From an uncultured Roseovarius sp. (GTDB lineage Bacteria > Pseudomonadota > Alphaproteobacteria > Rhodobacterales > Rhodobacteraceae), in NCBI RefSeq assembly GCF_947259555.1, contig NZ_CAMYMD010000100.1, positions 83,361 through 147,360 on the forward strand: DNA of 64,000 nt. Direction: 5' to 3'. Within the stretch, counting starts at the first letter, position 1, and each line of letters begins with the position of its first letter. Under the pieces are notes generated by a model. That model saw nothing but the letters and a program-made list of their open reading frames with translations. It was not told the origin of the DNA and searched no databases. Of this stretch, positions 41,898 through 51,389 are shown one piece after another. Position numbers and translations under genes: made by a program.

Positions 41898-43673
41898 ATG
41901 AAGATGACCACCGAAGAAGCCTTTGTAAAAACCCTGCAAATGCATGGAATCCAACATGCTTTCGGGATCATCGGGTCGGCGATGATGCCGATCTCGGATA
42001 TTTTTCCCAAGGCGGGAATCACCTTTTGGGACTGCGCGCATGAGGGTTCTGCGGGCATGATGGCCGATGGCTATACCCGCGCGTCGGCCAAGATGTCGAT
42101 GATGATCGCCCAGAACGGCCCCGGCATCACCAATTTCGTCACCGCCGTGAAAACCGCCTACTGGAACCACACCCCGCTTCTGCTGGTGACCCCGCAGGCC
42201 GCCAACAAGACCATCGGTCAGGGCGGCTTTCAGGAGGTCGAGCAGATGAAACTGTTCGAGGACATGGTCGCCTATCAGGAAGAGGTGCGCGACCCCACGC
42301 GCATCGCCGAGACGCTCAACCGCGTGATCCTTCAGGCCAAGCGCGCCTCGGCGCCTGCGCAGATCAACATTCCCCGCGATTTCTGGACGCAGGTCATTGA
42401 CGTGGACTTGCCCGCCATCGTCGAGTTCGAGCGCCCCTCTGGCGGCGAGACCGCGATAGCCGAGGCCGCCAAGCTGCTGAGCGAGGCCAAGTTCCCGGTC
42501 ATCCTCAACGGCGCGGGCGTGGTTCTGGCGGGGGGCATCGACGCCTCGCGCCAACTGGCCGAGCGTCTCGATGCGCCGGTCTGCGTGGGCTATCAGCACA
42601 ACGATGCCTTCCCCGGTTCGCACCCGCTTTTTGCCGGGCCGCTGGGCTATAATGGCTCCAAGGCGGGGATGGAACTGATCGCCAAGGCCGATGTCGTGCT
42701 CTGCCTCGGCACCCGGCTCAACCCGTTCTCGACCCTGCCGGGCTACGGCATCGACTACTGGCCCAAGGACGCCAGGATCATTCAGGTCGATATCAACCCC
42801 GACCGCATCGGCCTGACCAAAAAGGTCACCGTGGGTATCGTGGGCGACGCCAAAAAGGTCGCGGCCTCGATCCTCGGCAGCCTCGCCGACAGCGCGGGCG
42901 ACGCGGGCCGCGACGCGCGCAAGGCGCTGATCGCACAGACGAAATCCACCTGGGCGCAGCAGCTCTCCTCGATGGATCACGAAGAGGACGACCCCGGCAC
43001 CACCTGGAACGAACGCGCCCGCGCCGACAAGCCCGACTGGATGAGCCCGCGCATGGCCTGGCGCGCGATCCAGAGCGCGCTGCCGAAAGAGGCGATCATT
43101 TCCTCGGATATCGGCAACAACTGCGCCATCGGCAACGCATACCCGTCCTTCGAAGAGGGCCGCAAATACCTCGCGCCCGGCCTGTTCGGCCCCTGCGGCT
43201 ATGGCCTGCCGTCGATCATCGGTGCCAAGATCGGCCAGCCGCATGTGCCGGTCGTGGGCTTTGCCGGGGACGGCGCCTTTGGCATCGCTGTCAATGAGCT
43301 GACGGCGATTGGCCGCGAGGAGTGGCCGCCGGTCACACAGATCGTCTTCCGCAACTATCAGTGGGGCGCGGAAAAGCGCAATTCGACGCTGTGGTTTGAC
43401 GACAATTTCGTCGGCACCGAGCTTGACGAGAAGGTCTCTTATGCCGGGATCGCGCAGGCCTGTGGCCTCAAGGGCGTGCAGGTCAAGACGATGGACGCGC
43501 TCACCGACGCGCTCAATCAGGCGATCAAGGACCAGATGGAGAACAACACCACGACACTGATCGAGGTGTTGCTCAATCAGGAACTCGGCGATCCGTTCCG
43601 CCGCGACGCGATGAAAAAGCCCGTCGCCGTCGCCGGAATCGACGCCGCCGACATGCGCGAGCAGCAGGTCTGA
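41898..43673 (+). CDS. xsc: Sulfoacetaldehyde acetyltransferase
   Basis: A 591-residue thiamine-diphosphate enzyme that converts sulfoacetaldehyde and phosphate into acetyl phosphate and sulfite in the cytoplasm. The N-terminal domain carries GIIGSAMMPISDIFPKAGITFWDCAHEGSAGMMADGYTRAS with the catalytic Glu in HEGSAG, and the C-terminal domain the ThDP/Mg motif GDGAFGIAVNELTAIGREEWPPVTQIVFRNYQWGAEKRN. The ATG at 41898 is 9 bases after AAGGA. The 214 bases before it include a weak CTGGCCCTAG that resembles half a TauR site. It is central to taurine, isethionate and sulfoacetate degradation. Confidence 0.95.
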   Translation: MKMTTEEAFVKTLQMHGIQHAFGIIGSAMMPISDIFPKAGITFWDCAHEGSAGMMADGYTRASAKMSMMIAQNGPGITNFVTAVKTAYWNHTPLLLVTPQAANKTIGQGGFQEVEQMKLFEDMVAYQEEVRDPTRIAETLNRVILQAKRASAPAQINIPRDFWTQVIDVDLPAIVEFERPSGGETAIAEAAKLLSEAKFPVILNGAGVVLAGGIDASRQLAERLDAPVCVGYQHNDAFPGSHPLFAGPLGYNGSKAGMELIAKADVVLCLGTRLNPFSTLPGYGIDYWPKDARIIQVDINPDRIGLTKKVTVGIVGDAKKVAASILGSLADSAGDAGRDARKALIAQTKSTWAQQLSSMDHEEDDPGTTWNERARADKPDWMSPRMAWRAIQSALPKEAIISSDIGNNCAIGNAYPSFEEGRKYLAPGLFGPCGYGLPSIIGAKIGQPHVPVVGFAGDGAFGIAVNELTAIGREEWPPVTQIVFRNYQWGAEKRNSTLWFDDNFVGTELDEKVSYAGIAQACGLKGVQVKTMDALTDALNQAIKDQMENNTTTLIEVLLNQELGDPFRRDAMKKPVAVAGIDAADMREQQV

Positions 43674-43676
43674 TCA

Positions 43677-44843
43677 ATGAACGACCCGGCGGATAGCGAT
43701 CTCATACTGGTCCTGAACGCCGGGTCGTCCTCGATCAAGCTGGCGGTTTTCGACGGCGATCTAACCGAGACATTGACCGGGATCGCCGATGGCATCGGCA
43801 GCACGGGCAGCCTGAAATTGGGCAGCGTCAAGACCGCGCAGGATTTCCCCGACCATGACAGCGCGCTGCAAGCGGTGCTTGCGGGGCTGGAGGCCAACGG
43901 CCTGCCGTTCAGCCGCTTTCGCGCCGCCGCGCATCGTGTCGTGCATGGCGGCACGGACCTGACCGAACCGGCGCGCATCACACCCGAGGTAGTCGCGGAA
44001 ATCGGCCGCTGCTCGGCGCTTGCCCCGCTGCACAACCCGCACAACCTCGCCGCCATCAACACGCTGGCCCGCCTCGCCCCCGGTCTGCCGCAAACCGCAA
44101 CATTTGACACCGCCTTTCACGCCACCAACCCCGAGGTTGCGGCGCGCTATGCCCTGCCCGCGCCGATCGAGGCGCGCGGCCTCCGGCGCTACGGGTTCCA
44201 CGGCACCTCCTACGCCTCGCTGGTGCGGCACATGCCGAGCCTCACCGGCGCGGCGCTGCCCAAGCGCCTGCTCGCCTTCCACCTCGGCAACGGGGCCTCG
44301 ATCTGCGCCATCCGCGACGGGCGGTCGGTCGCCACCACCATGGGCTATTCGCCGCTTGGCGGGTTGACTATGGGCACCCGCACCGGCGAGATCGACGGCA
44401 ATGCCGTGCTGCGCCTCGCCGAGGAAGACGGCATCGCGGCCACGCATCACCTCTTGAACAAGGAAAGCGGGCTGCGCGGCCTTTCGGGCGGGCTGTCGGA
44501 CATGCGCGCGCTGATGGAGGCGGACACGCCCGAGACTCGTTTTGCCATAGACCATTTCTGCTACTGGGCGCTACGCCATGCCGGATCGCTGATCGGTGCG
44601 ATGGAGGGGGTCGATGCCGTGGCCTTCACCGGCGGCATCGGCGAGAACGCGGCCCCCATCCGGGCACGCATCTTTCAGGGGCTGGCATGGCTCGGCGCGC
44701 AGCTTGACGAGGCGGCGAACGACGCCGGCAAAACTCGCCTGCACGCAGCGGGCTCCGCCATCACCGGCTGGATCGTGCCCGCGCAGGAGGAACGCATGAT
44801 CGCCGCCGACGCGCGGCATCTCCTGAATGTATTGCCACCATGA
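43677..44843 (+). CDS. ackA: Acetate kinase
   Basis: A 388-residue kinase with the family signatures LVLNAGSSSIKLAVF, AHRVVHGG, TFDTAFHATNPEVAARYALP, RRYGFHGTSYASL and AFHLGNGASICAIRDGRSVATTMGYSPLGGLTMGTRTGEID. It turns acetyl phosphate from Xsc into acetate plus ATP. It starts three bases after xsc, so the two are one transcript. Many xsc operons carry phosphotransacetylase here instead; a propionate kinase specificity is possible but fits the context less well. Confidence 0.92.
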   Translation: MNDPADSDLILVLNAGSSSIKLAVFDGDLTETLTGIADGIGSTGSLKLGSVKTAQDFPDHDSALQAVLAGLEANGLPFSRFRAAAHRVVHGGTDLTEPARITPEVVAEIGRCSALAPLHNPHNLAAINTLARLAPGLPQTATFDTAFHATNPEVAARYALPAPIEARGLRRYGFHGTSYASLVRHMPSLTGAALPKRLLAFHLGNGASICAIRDGRSVATTMGYSPLGGLTMGTRTGEIDGNAVLRLAEEDGIAATHHLLNKESGLRGLSGGLSDMRALMEADTPETRFAIDHFCYWALRHAGSLIGAMEGVDAVAFTGGIGENAAPIRARIFQGLAWLGAQLDEAANDAGKTRLHAAGSAITGWIVPAQEERMIAADARHLLNVLPP

Positions 44844-44975
44844 AAACCGGAAAAATGAACCGATGTCTTCGGGATTTCCAGAACAGATGTTCAGGAAATG
44901 CAAAGATATCAGAAAACGGTCGCGGCCAGACTTTGTCTGCCCTAACGTGACGCCGACCAAGGACAAGGCCCAGCC

Positions 44976-47798
44976 ATGACGCATCATCAGCCACGCATCG
45001 ACACCTCTCCCCATGTCTCGGACGAGGTGCGCAAGACGACCTGCTACATGTGCGCCTGCCGCTGCGGCATCAACGTGCACATGAAGGATGGTAAGGTGGC
45101 CTATATCGAGGGCAACCGCGACCATCCGGTGAACAAGGGCGTGCTCTGTGCCAAGGGTTCGGCGGGGATCATGCAGGTCAATGCCCCCTCGCGCCTGCGC
45201 GCGCCGTTGAAGCGCGTCGGCCCTCGTGGCTCGGGCGAGTTCGAGGAAATCAGCTGGGACGAGGCGCTGCAAATCGCCTGCGACTGGCTGGAGCCGATCC
45301 GCACGACCGACCCCTCCAAGCTTGCGTTCTTCACCGGGCGCGACCAAAGCCAAAGTTTCACAGGCTACTGGGCGCAGAATTTCGGCACGCCGAATTTCGC
45401 GGCGCATGGCGGGTTCTGCTCGGTCAACATGGCCGCTGGCGGCATCTACACGATGGGCGGCGCGTTCTGGGAATTCGGACAGCCGGATTGGGACCATACC
45501 AAGCTCTTCATGCTGTTCGGTGTGGCCGAAGACCATGACAGCAACCCGATCAAGATGGGGATCGGCAAGATCAAGGCGCGTGGCGCGCGGGTGATCGGGG
45601 TGAACCCGATCCGCTCGGGCTATAACGCCGTGGCCGACGATTGGGTGGGCATCACGCCGGGCACCGATGGGCTCTTCATCCTGTCGCTCATTCACGAGCT
45701 GATGCGCGCAGGCAAAATCGACCTCGACTACCTCGCCCGCTACACCAACGCGCCCGTTCTGGTGAACGCCGATCCGAACTCACCCGAGCACGGGCTTTTC
45801 CTACGCGATACCGACGGAAAACCGACAGTCATAGACCGCAAGACCGGCAAGCTTATGGCGTTCGACACCCCCGGCGTGCGCCCCGACCTGAGTGCCACGC
45901 ACGAGGTGGACGGGATCACTCATCGCCCCGTGATGCACCTGATGGCTGAGCGATACCTAGACCCGCAATACGCCCCCGAGGCGGTGTCTGAGCGCTGCGG
46001 CATCACCCCCGACAAGATCCGCCGCATCGCCGCCGAGATCGCCCGCGTGGCCTTTGACGAGGCGTTCACCCTCGACCACGAGTGGACAGATTTTCGCGGC
46101 GAGACCCACAAGACGATGATCGGCCGCCCGGTCAGTTTCCACGCCATGCGCGGAATATCGGCCCATTCCAATGGCTTCCAGACCGCCCGCGCGCTGCATG
46201 TGCTGCAGATCCTCCTCGGCACGGTCGAGGTGCCCGGCGGCTTCCGCTTCAAGCCGCCCTACCCCAAGCCCGTGAGCGCCCACCCCACGCCGCATTGCAA
46301 ATACGCGCCCGGCCAGCCGCTCGACGGCCCGCATCTGGGCTATCCGCGCGGCCCCGAAGACCTCGCGCTCAAGGACGACGGCAGCCCCGCACGCATCGAC
46401 AAGGCCTTCACATGGGAAAACCCGATGTCGGCGCATGGGCTGATGCACATGGTGATCTCCAATGCCCACGCGGGCGACCCCTACAAGATCGACACGCTCT
46501 TCATGTACATGGCCAACATGTCGTGGAATTCCTCGATGAACACGCGCGGCGTGATGGAGATGCTGACCGACACGGACGAGAGTGGCGAGTATGTCATCCC
46601 GCGCATCATCTATTCGGATGCCTACAGTTCCGAAATGGTCGCCTATGCCGACCTCATCCTGCCCGACACGACCTACCTGGAGCGCCACGACTGCATTTCC
46701 CTGCTCGACCGCCCGATTTGCGAAGCGGACGCGGCGGCGGACGCGATCCGCTGGCCGGTGGTGGAACCCGACCGTGACGTGCGCGGCTTTCAGACGGTGC
46801 TGGTGCAACTGGCCAACAAGCTGAAATTGCCCGGCTTTACCGCCGAGGACGGCACGCCGCGCTACCGCGATTATGCAGATTACATGGTCAATCACGAGCG
46901 CAAGCCGGGTATCGGCCCGCTCGCGGGCTTTCGCGGCAATGGCGAGGATGTGGGCCGCGGCGCGCCCAACCCGGCGCAGATCGACCGCTATATCGAAAAC
47001 GGCGGCTTTTTCGTCAGCCACATTCCCGAGGGCGCAAATTACTACAAGCCGTGGAACATGGCCTATCAGGACTGGGCCGTCGGCATGGGCATATTCGACA
47101 AACCGCAGCCCTATATCTTCGATCTCTACGCCGAGCCGATGCGCAAGTTTCAGCTTGCCGCAGAAGGCCATGGGGAGCGTCAACCGCCCGATCACCTGCG
47201 CGCGCGGATCAAATCCATGATGGACCCGCTGCCGATCTGGTATCCGCCCTTCGAGGACGACAGCGTCGATACCCAGGAGTTCCCCGTCCATGCGCTGACG
47301 CAGCGCCCGATGGCGATGTATCACAGCTGGGGCACGCAAAACGCCTGGCTGCGGCAGATCCACGGGCAGAACCCGCTCTACCTGCCAACGAAACTCTGGG
47401 AAAAACACGGCTTCAGTGACGGCGATTGGGCGCGCGTCACCTCGGCGCATGGCGAGATCACCGTGCCGGTCGCCCACATGGCCGCGCTCAATGAAAACAC
47501 CGTCTGGACATGGAACGCCATCGGCAAGCGCAAGGGCGCTTGGGCGCTGTCCGAGGATGCGCCCGAGGCGACGCGCGGCTTCCTGCTCAACCACCTGATC
47601 CACGAGCTCTTGCCACCAAAGGGTGATGGGCTGCGCTGGTCCAACTCCGATCCGATCACCGGGCAGGCGGCATGGTTCGATCTGCGGGTGAAGATCGAGA
47701 AATCAACCGCCCCGGCAGAGGCGCAACCCATCTTCGCCCCGATCAAATCGCCGGTGGGGCAAGGCCCGGACCACCTTGAATGGAAGGTCGGTAAATGA
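44976..47798 (+). CDS. soeA: Sulfite dehydrogenase molybdopterin subunit, SoeA
   Basis: A 940-residue DMSO-reductase-family molybdoenzyme. The N-terminal 4Fe-4S site is C23-x2-C26-x3-C30 and C58 (in GVLCAKG). A later bis-MGD domain shows GGFCSVNMAAGGIYTMGGAFWEFGQPDWDHTKLFMLFG and the C-terminal GTQNAWLRQIHGQNPLYL. There is no twin-arginine signal, which fits the cytoplasmic SoeA rather than the periplasmic SorA. It is followed by a 4Fe-4S subunit and a NrfD/DmsC-type anchor and lies in the xsc operon, so it most likely oxidises the sulfite released by Xsc and passes electrons to quinone. Confidence 0.88.
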   Translation: MTHHQPRIDTSPHVSDEVRKTTCYMCACRCGINVHMKDGKVAYIEGNRDHPVNKGVLCAKGSAGIMQVNAPSRLRAPLKRVGPRGSGEFEEISWDEALQIACDWLEPIRTTDPSKLAFFTGRDQSQSFTGYWAQNFGTPNFAAHGGFCSVNMAAGGIYTMGGAFWEFGQPDWDHTKLFMLFGVAEDHDSNPIKMGIGKIKARGARVIGVNPIRSGYNAVADDWVGITPGTDGLFILSLIHELMRAGKIDLDYLARYTNAPVLVNADPNSPEHGLFLRDTDGKPTVIDRKTGKLMAFDTPGVRPDLSATHEVDGITHRPVMHLMAERYLDPQYAPEAVSERCGITPDKIRRIAAEIARVAFDEAFTLDHEWTDFRGETHKTMIGRPVSFHAMRGISAHSNGFQTARALHVLQILLGTVEVPGGFRFKPPYPKPVSAHPTPHCKYAPGQPLDGPHLGYPRGPEDLALKDDGSPARIDKAFTWENPMSAHGLMHMVISNAHAGDPYKIDTLFMYMANMSWNSSMNTRGVMEMLTDTDESGEYVIPRIIYSDAYSSEMVAYADLILPDTTYLERHDCISLLDRPICEADAAADAIRWPVVEPDRDVRGFQTVLVQLANKLKLPGFTAEDGTPRYRDYADYMVNHERKPGIGPLAGFRGNGEDVGRGAPNPAQIDRYIENGGFFVSHIPEGANYYKPWNMAYQDWAVGMGIFDKPQPYIFDLYAEPMRKFQLAAEGHGERQPPDHLRARIKSMMDPLPIWYPPFEDDSVDTQEFPVHALTQRPMAMYHSWGTQNAWLRQIHGQNPLYLPTKLWEKHGFSDGDWARVTSAHGEITVPVAHMAALNENTVWTWNAIGKRKGAWALSEDAPEATRGFLLNHLIHELLPPKGDGLRWSNSDPITGQAAWFDLRVKIEKSTAPAEAQPIFAPIKSPVGQGPDHLEWKVGK

Positions 47799-47944
47799 GC
47801 GGCAAGACCCTGACATTGCTGGCCATTCTAGCCTTTGTCGCGTTCGGCGTCGGCTCGTTCATCTGGTTCATTGCCACATGGGACAAGACCCGCGAAGAGC
47901 CAGTGAGCACCCGCCCCCACATACTTGAGGAGCGGACCGCATGA
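47795..47944 (+). CDS. 49-residue single-helix membrane protein between soeA and soeB
   Basis: The frame encodes MSGKTLTLLAILAFVAFGVG followed by SFIWFIATWDKTREEPVSTR and a short tail to 49 residues. There is one hydrophobic helix (about residues 5-27), then a charged cytoplasmic or periplasmic tail. Its ATG overlaps the soeA stop (ATGA) and its stop overlaps the soeB start (ATGA). Such exact coupling on both sides strongly suggests a translated gene. I know no function; it might anchor or assemble the Soe complex. Confidence 0.65.
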   Translation: MSGKTLTLLAILAFVAFGVGSFIWFIATWDKTREEPVSTRPHILEERTA

Positions 47945-48723
47945 CCACGCTTCCCGAAACCACGACCCGCAAACTCGGTCTCGTCATCGACCTCGATACC
48001 TGTGTCGGCTGTCATGCCTGCGTGGTGTCCTGCAAGGGCTGGAACACCGAGAATTACGGCGCACCGCTCAGCGATCAGGACCCTTACGGCGCGGACCCGT
48101 CGGGCACCTTCCTCAACCGAGTGCACAGCTACGAGGTGCAGCCGCTGGCGACATCCGCCATGCCGCACCCCGCCGCACAGCTGGTGCATTTCCCCAAATC
48201 CTGCCTGCATTGCGAGGGTGCGCCCTGTGTCACCGTTTGCCCCACGGGGGCCAGCTACAAGCGGGTCGAGGACGGCATCGTTCTGGTCAATGAAGCCGAC
48301 TGCATCGGCTGCGGGCTCTGCGCATGGGCCTGCCCCTACGGTGCGCGCGAGATGGATCAGGCCGAGGGCGTGATGAAGAAATGCACCCTCTGCGTCGACC
48401 GCATCTACAACGACAACCTGCCCGAAGAGGACCGCGTGCCGGCCTGCGTGCGCACCTGCCCGTCGAACGCGCGGCATTTCGGTGACCTGGGCGATCCCGA
48501 TAGCGACGTGAGCCAGCTTGTGGCAGAGCGCGGCGGTATGGATCTCATGCCCGAACAGGGCACCAAACCCGTCAACCAATACCTGCCGCCCCGGCCCAAG
48601 GATACGCTCGACCAGCCCAAACCGGCGGGCGACATCGACATCCTCGCCCCGTTTCTGGAGCCGGTGATGGACGAGCCCAAGGGCTTTCTCGGCTGGCTTG
48701 ACCGCACATTGGAGAAGATCTGA
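47941..48723 (+). CDS. soeB: Sulfite dehydrogenase iron-sulfur subunit, SoeB
   Basis: A 260-residue ferredoxin-like electron-transfer subunit of the DmsB/NrfC kind with four 4Fe-4S clusters. Visible cysteine sets are DTCVGCHACVVSCK, SCLHCEGAPCVTVCP, DCIGCGLCAWACPYGAR and the cluster-completing KCTLCVDR...CVRTCP. It links SoeA to the membrane anchor. Its stop and the next start overlap as TGATG. Confidence 0.93.
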   Translation: MTTLPETTTRKLGLVIDLDTCVGCHACVVSCKGWNTENYGAPLSDQDPYGADPSGTFLNRVHSYEVQPLATSAMPHPAAQLVHFPKSCLHCEGAPCVTVCPTGASYKRVEDGIVLVNEADCIGCGLCAWACPYGAREMDQAEGVMKKCTLCVDRIYNDNLPEEDRVPACVRTCPSNARHFGDLGDPDSDVSQLVAERGGMDLMPEQGTKPVNQYLPPRPKDTLDQPKPAGDIDILAPFLEPVMDEPKGFLGWLDRTLEKI

Positions 48724-49595
48724 TGCATCCCGCCCCGTCTGTCATCGTCTTCACCACCCTCTCGGGGCTTGGGTTTGGCCTGCTGATCTGGCTGGGCCTT
48801 GGCCTGCCTGCCGTCACCGGCTGGGTCGCCTTCGCCTTCTTCGCCATCGCCTATGCGCTCGCCGTGGGCGGGCTCCTGGCCTCGACCTTTCACCTCGGGC
48901 ACCCCGAACGCGCGTGGAAGGCGTTCAGCCAATGGCGCTCCAGCTGGTTGTCGCGCGAAGGCGTCTGTGCAGTCGCGGCCTTGCTGGTCATGGCTGCCTA
49001 TGGCGCGGGGTTGGTGTTTTTCGACACCCGGCTGGCGGCTCTCGGATGGGTCGGCGCCGTACTATCGCTCGGCACGGTCTTCACCACCTCGATGATTTAC
49101 ACGCAGATGAAAACCGTACCGCGCTGGAACACCCCCCTGACCCCGGCCTTGCTGATTGCCATATCGCTGGCAGGGGGCGCGCTTCTGGCCGGAGAAATCA
49201 GCGCCGCGCTGATCCTCATTCCGATCGCGGGCGTGCTGCAAATCCTGTGGTGGGTGCGCGGCGACGGGGCCTTTGCCGCCTCGGGCACCGACATGGCAAC
49301 GGCGACGGGTCTGGGCAATATCGGCACCGTTCGCGCATTCGAGCCACCACATACCGGCACCAACTACCTGTTGCGCGAAATGGTGCATCAGGTCGGGCGC
49401 AAACACGCGATGAAACTGCGGGGCATCGCGTTCGGGCTCGGCTATGTGCTGCCCGTCGCGCTCCTGCTGCTGCCGTTCTCGCATATGCTGGCCATCGTCG
49501 CGGTTCTGGCCCATGTCGCAGGTGTTGCCGCCTCTCGCTGGCTGTTCTTCGCCGAGGCCGAGCACGTGGTCGGGCTGTACTATGGCAAGCGCTGA
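48723..49595 (+). CDS. soeC: Sulfite dehydrogenase membrane anchor, SoeC (DmsC-like)
   Basis: A 290-residue membrane protein with eight predicted hydrophobic segments and DmsC-like features (ASTFHLGHPERAWKAFSQWRSSWLSREGVCAVAALLVMAAYGAG, TSMIYTQMKTVPRWNTPLTP). It would pass electrons to the quinone pool. The N-terminus MHPAPSVIVFTTLSGLGFGLLIWLGLG starts directly in a membrane helix. It ends the operon; the convergent gene that follows is unrelated. Confidence 0.88.
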   Translation: MHPAPSVIVFTTLSGLGFGLLIWLGLGLPAVTGWVAFAFFAIAYALAVGGLLASTFHLGHPERAWKAFSQWRSSWLSREGVCAVAALLVMAAYGAGLVFFDTRLAALGWVGAVLSLGTVFTTSMIYTQMKTVPRWNTPLTPALLIAISLAGGALLAGEISAALILIPIAGVLQILWWVRGDGAFAASGTDMATATGLGNIGTVRAFEPPHTGTNYLLREMVHQVGRKHAMKLRGIAFGLGYVLPVALLLLPFSHMLAIVAVLAHVAGVAASRWLFFAEAEHVVGLYYGKR

Positions 49596-49609
49596 GGGGC
49601 GCGCCGGGA

Positions 49610-50191
49610 TCAGCGGGCCCCTTCACTCCATTCGTCCATCACCGGCTCGATGCGCCGCTCGCGGAACCTGATCCAGCGTACGCGAATGGCCCAGAAAAGA
49701 GCAGCCAGCAGCACGAGAATCACGATCTTGACCCAGGGAATGATCTGCTCGTCCGGCCCGGTGGCGGCGCGGATGCTAACCGCATTGGGATAAATCGAAA
49801 ACAGCTCATTGCGCCAGCCATAATGGCGCACCACCACCCATTGCGCGGTCGCGGCATTCTTCTTGGACATCATGTCCGACGCCTCAGCCTGCAGATTGGC
49901 CGTGTCGAACTTGAAATAGGGCGGCCAGCCCCAGCCGGTATCCTCGTTGCGATAGATCATCGGTTTGTCATTGGCCTGGAAGGTCTGGATAAAGAACACA
50001 TCGCGCTCGGTCGCCGTCGGATCATCGCCGGTATCGGCGCTTGACCAGAACAATGCGTTATCGCCCGGATTGACCCGTTTTTCATAGGTGTCGGTGATCC
50101 GTACCACGTCATGCTGCGGCAGCGTATAGTGCAGAAAGGCGATTACCACCGTCCAGAACACACCCCAAAACACCCATTTGACATAGACCAT
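49610..50191 (-). CDS. DUF1523 family membrane protein
   Basis: A 193-residue protein of unknown function with an N-terminal helix (WVFWGVFWTVVIAFLHYTLP), a soluble middle (DVVRITDTYEKRVNPGDNALFWSSADTGDDPTATERDVFFIQTFQANDKPMIYRNEDTGWGWPPYFKF) and a C-terminal helix (IIPWVKIVILVLLAALFWAIRVRW). This fits the DUF1523 layout common in Rhodobacteraceae. It forms a likely operon with the small gene 11 bases upstream on the same strand. Confidence 0.82.
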   Translation of the reverse strand: MVYVKWVFWGVFWTVVIAFLHYTLPQHDVVRITDTYEKRVNPGDNALFWSSADTGDDPTATERDVFFIQTFQANDKPMIYRNEDTGWGWPPYFKFDTANLQAEASDMMSKKNAATAQWVVVRHYGWRNELFSIYPNAVSIRAATGPDEQIIPWVKIVILVLLAALFWAIRVRWIRFRERRIEPVMDEWSEGAR

Positions 50192-50202
50192 GCGTGGCCC
50201 CC

Positions 50203-50469
50203 TTACATGAAATTCGTGACATAGATGATGACACAGATCAGCGTCACCGGAAGGATATAGACCAGCCAGATCAGCCGTTTGCGCAACGATTGCTCATATT
50301 GCACCATTCCGGCCTCTATATAGGCATCCCGGTCGCCGGGGCGACCCGCCTCTTCCCAGTCGTGCTCCATTTTCTTGCGCCGCGCGGACCGCGAGTACCA
50401 GGAAATCCCGAGATAGAGCGCCGTCAGAGCGATCAGCCCGAAGATCAGCAACCGCATCAATGCCAGCAT
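50203..50469 (-). CDS. Small membrane protein, 88 residues
   Basis: Residues 1-25 are a hydrophobic helix (MLALMRLLIFGLIALTALYLGISWY), a charged loop SRSARRKKMEHDWEEAGRPGDRDAYIEAGMVQYEQSLRKR follows, and a second helix (LIWLVYILPVTLICVIIYV) ends the protein. The ATG at 50469 follows GGGAGAGG. It precedes the DUF1523 gene closely. I do not recognise a family; the arrangement is probably conserved with DUF1523. Confidence 0.7.
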   Translation of the reverse strand: MLALMRLLIFGLIALTALYLGISWYSRSARRKKMEHDWEEAGRPGDRDAYIEAGMVQYEQSLRKRLIWLVYILPVTLICVIIYVTNFM

Positions 50470-50573
50470 CCGCCCTCTCCCTTTCCGGTCCACCGACCAA
50501 AGCCGCACCCCTGCATAGCGCAGAATCATGCTAGGCTGCACCCCATATGCACCGAAACCGGAAAGGACATGCC

Positions 50574-51389
50574 ATGTGTGACGCCTGCGTAATCAATACG
50601 GTCAAGGACAGGATGCTGTCGCGCCGCGCCTTCTTTGGAACCGCCGTCGGGGCCGGGGCCGCCACAGCGCTCTCGCCCTTGGGCGCATCCCCTGCGATGG
50701 CGCATGGCCATAGCACGGTCGAGGATTTGACCCACACCTATGACGCCGATTTTCCGACCTATTTCGGTGCGCCCGGCATCTCCACCGAGCAGAATTTCAA
50801 CTTTGCCGATCACGGCTTCAACCTGCTGACGCTGACGGTCAACGAGCATACCGGCACCCATGTCGATGCGCCGCTGCACTTCTCCGCCGATGGGGCGTCC
50901 GTCGATGAAATCCCGGTGGGTAATCTCGTGGCGCCGCTCTGCGTCGTGGATATCGCGGCGCGCGCGGCCGAGGATGCCGACACGCGGCTCACCCCCGACG
51001 ACCTCAAGGCGTGGATCTCGGCCAATGGCGACATCCCCGACGGGGCCTGTGTGGCGCTTTATTCCGGTTGGGGGGCCAAGACCGGCAGCGATGCCTTCCG
51101 AGGGTTTGACGGCGAGAAACAGCACTACCCGGGCTTCCACGTCGAGGCGGCGCAGATGCTCATCGAAGAGACCGGCGCGCGTTCCATCGCCTCGGACACG
51201 CTGTCTCTCGATCACGGCCCCTCGGCGGATTTCGCCACGCATTACGCGTGGCTGCCGACGGGGCGATTCGGCATCGAATGCATGGCCAACCTCGACAAGG
51301 TACCGGCGGCGGGCGCGACCGTGGTGATCGGCGCGCCCAAGCATCGCGGCGGCACCGGCGGCCCGGCCCGCATTTTCGCGCTCATTTAG
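50574..51389 (+). CDS. Tat-exported cyclase family protein (kynurenine formamidase-like)
   Basis: A 271-residue metal-dependent hydrolase of the cyclase family (PF04199). The Tat signal SRRAFFGTAVGAGAATALSPLGASPAMA lies near residues 15-42, so it is periplasmic. The metal-binding motif HTGTHVDAPLHF is intact, and further catalytic residues lie in SLDHGPSADF. Family members hydrolyse N-formylkynurenine, isatin or similar amides. The ATG at 50574 follows AAAGGA. It is a single gene between opposed units. Confidence 0.85.
   Translation: MCDACVINTVKDRMLSRRAFFGTAVGAGAATALSPLGASPAMAHGHSTVEDLTHTYDADFPTYFGAPGISTEQNFNFADHGFNLLTLTVNEHTGTHVDAPLHFSADGASVDEIPVGNLVAPLCVVDIAARAAEDADTRLTPDDLKAWISANGDIPDGACVALYSGWGAKTGSDAFRGFDGEKQHYPGFHVEAAQMLIEETGARSIASDTLSLDHGPSADFATHYAWLPTGRFGIECMANLDKVPAAGATVVIGAPKHRGGTGGPARIFALI

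Noticed and set aside
48698..50044. 448-residue open frame on the plus strand
   Set aside because: Overlaps soeC and the opposite-strand DUF1523 gene in another frame and has no recognisable family.
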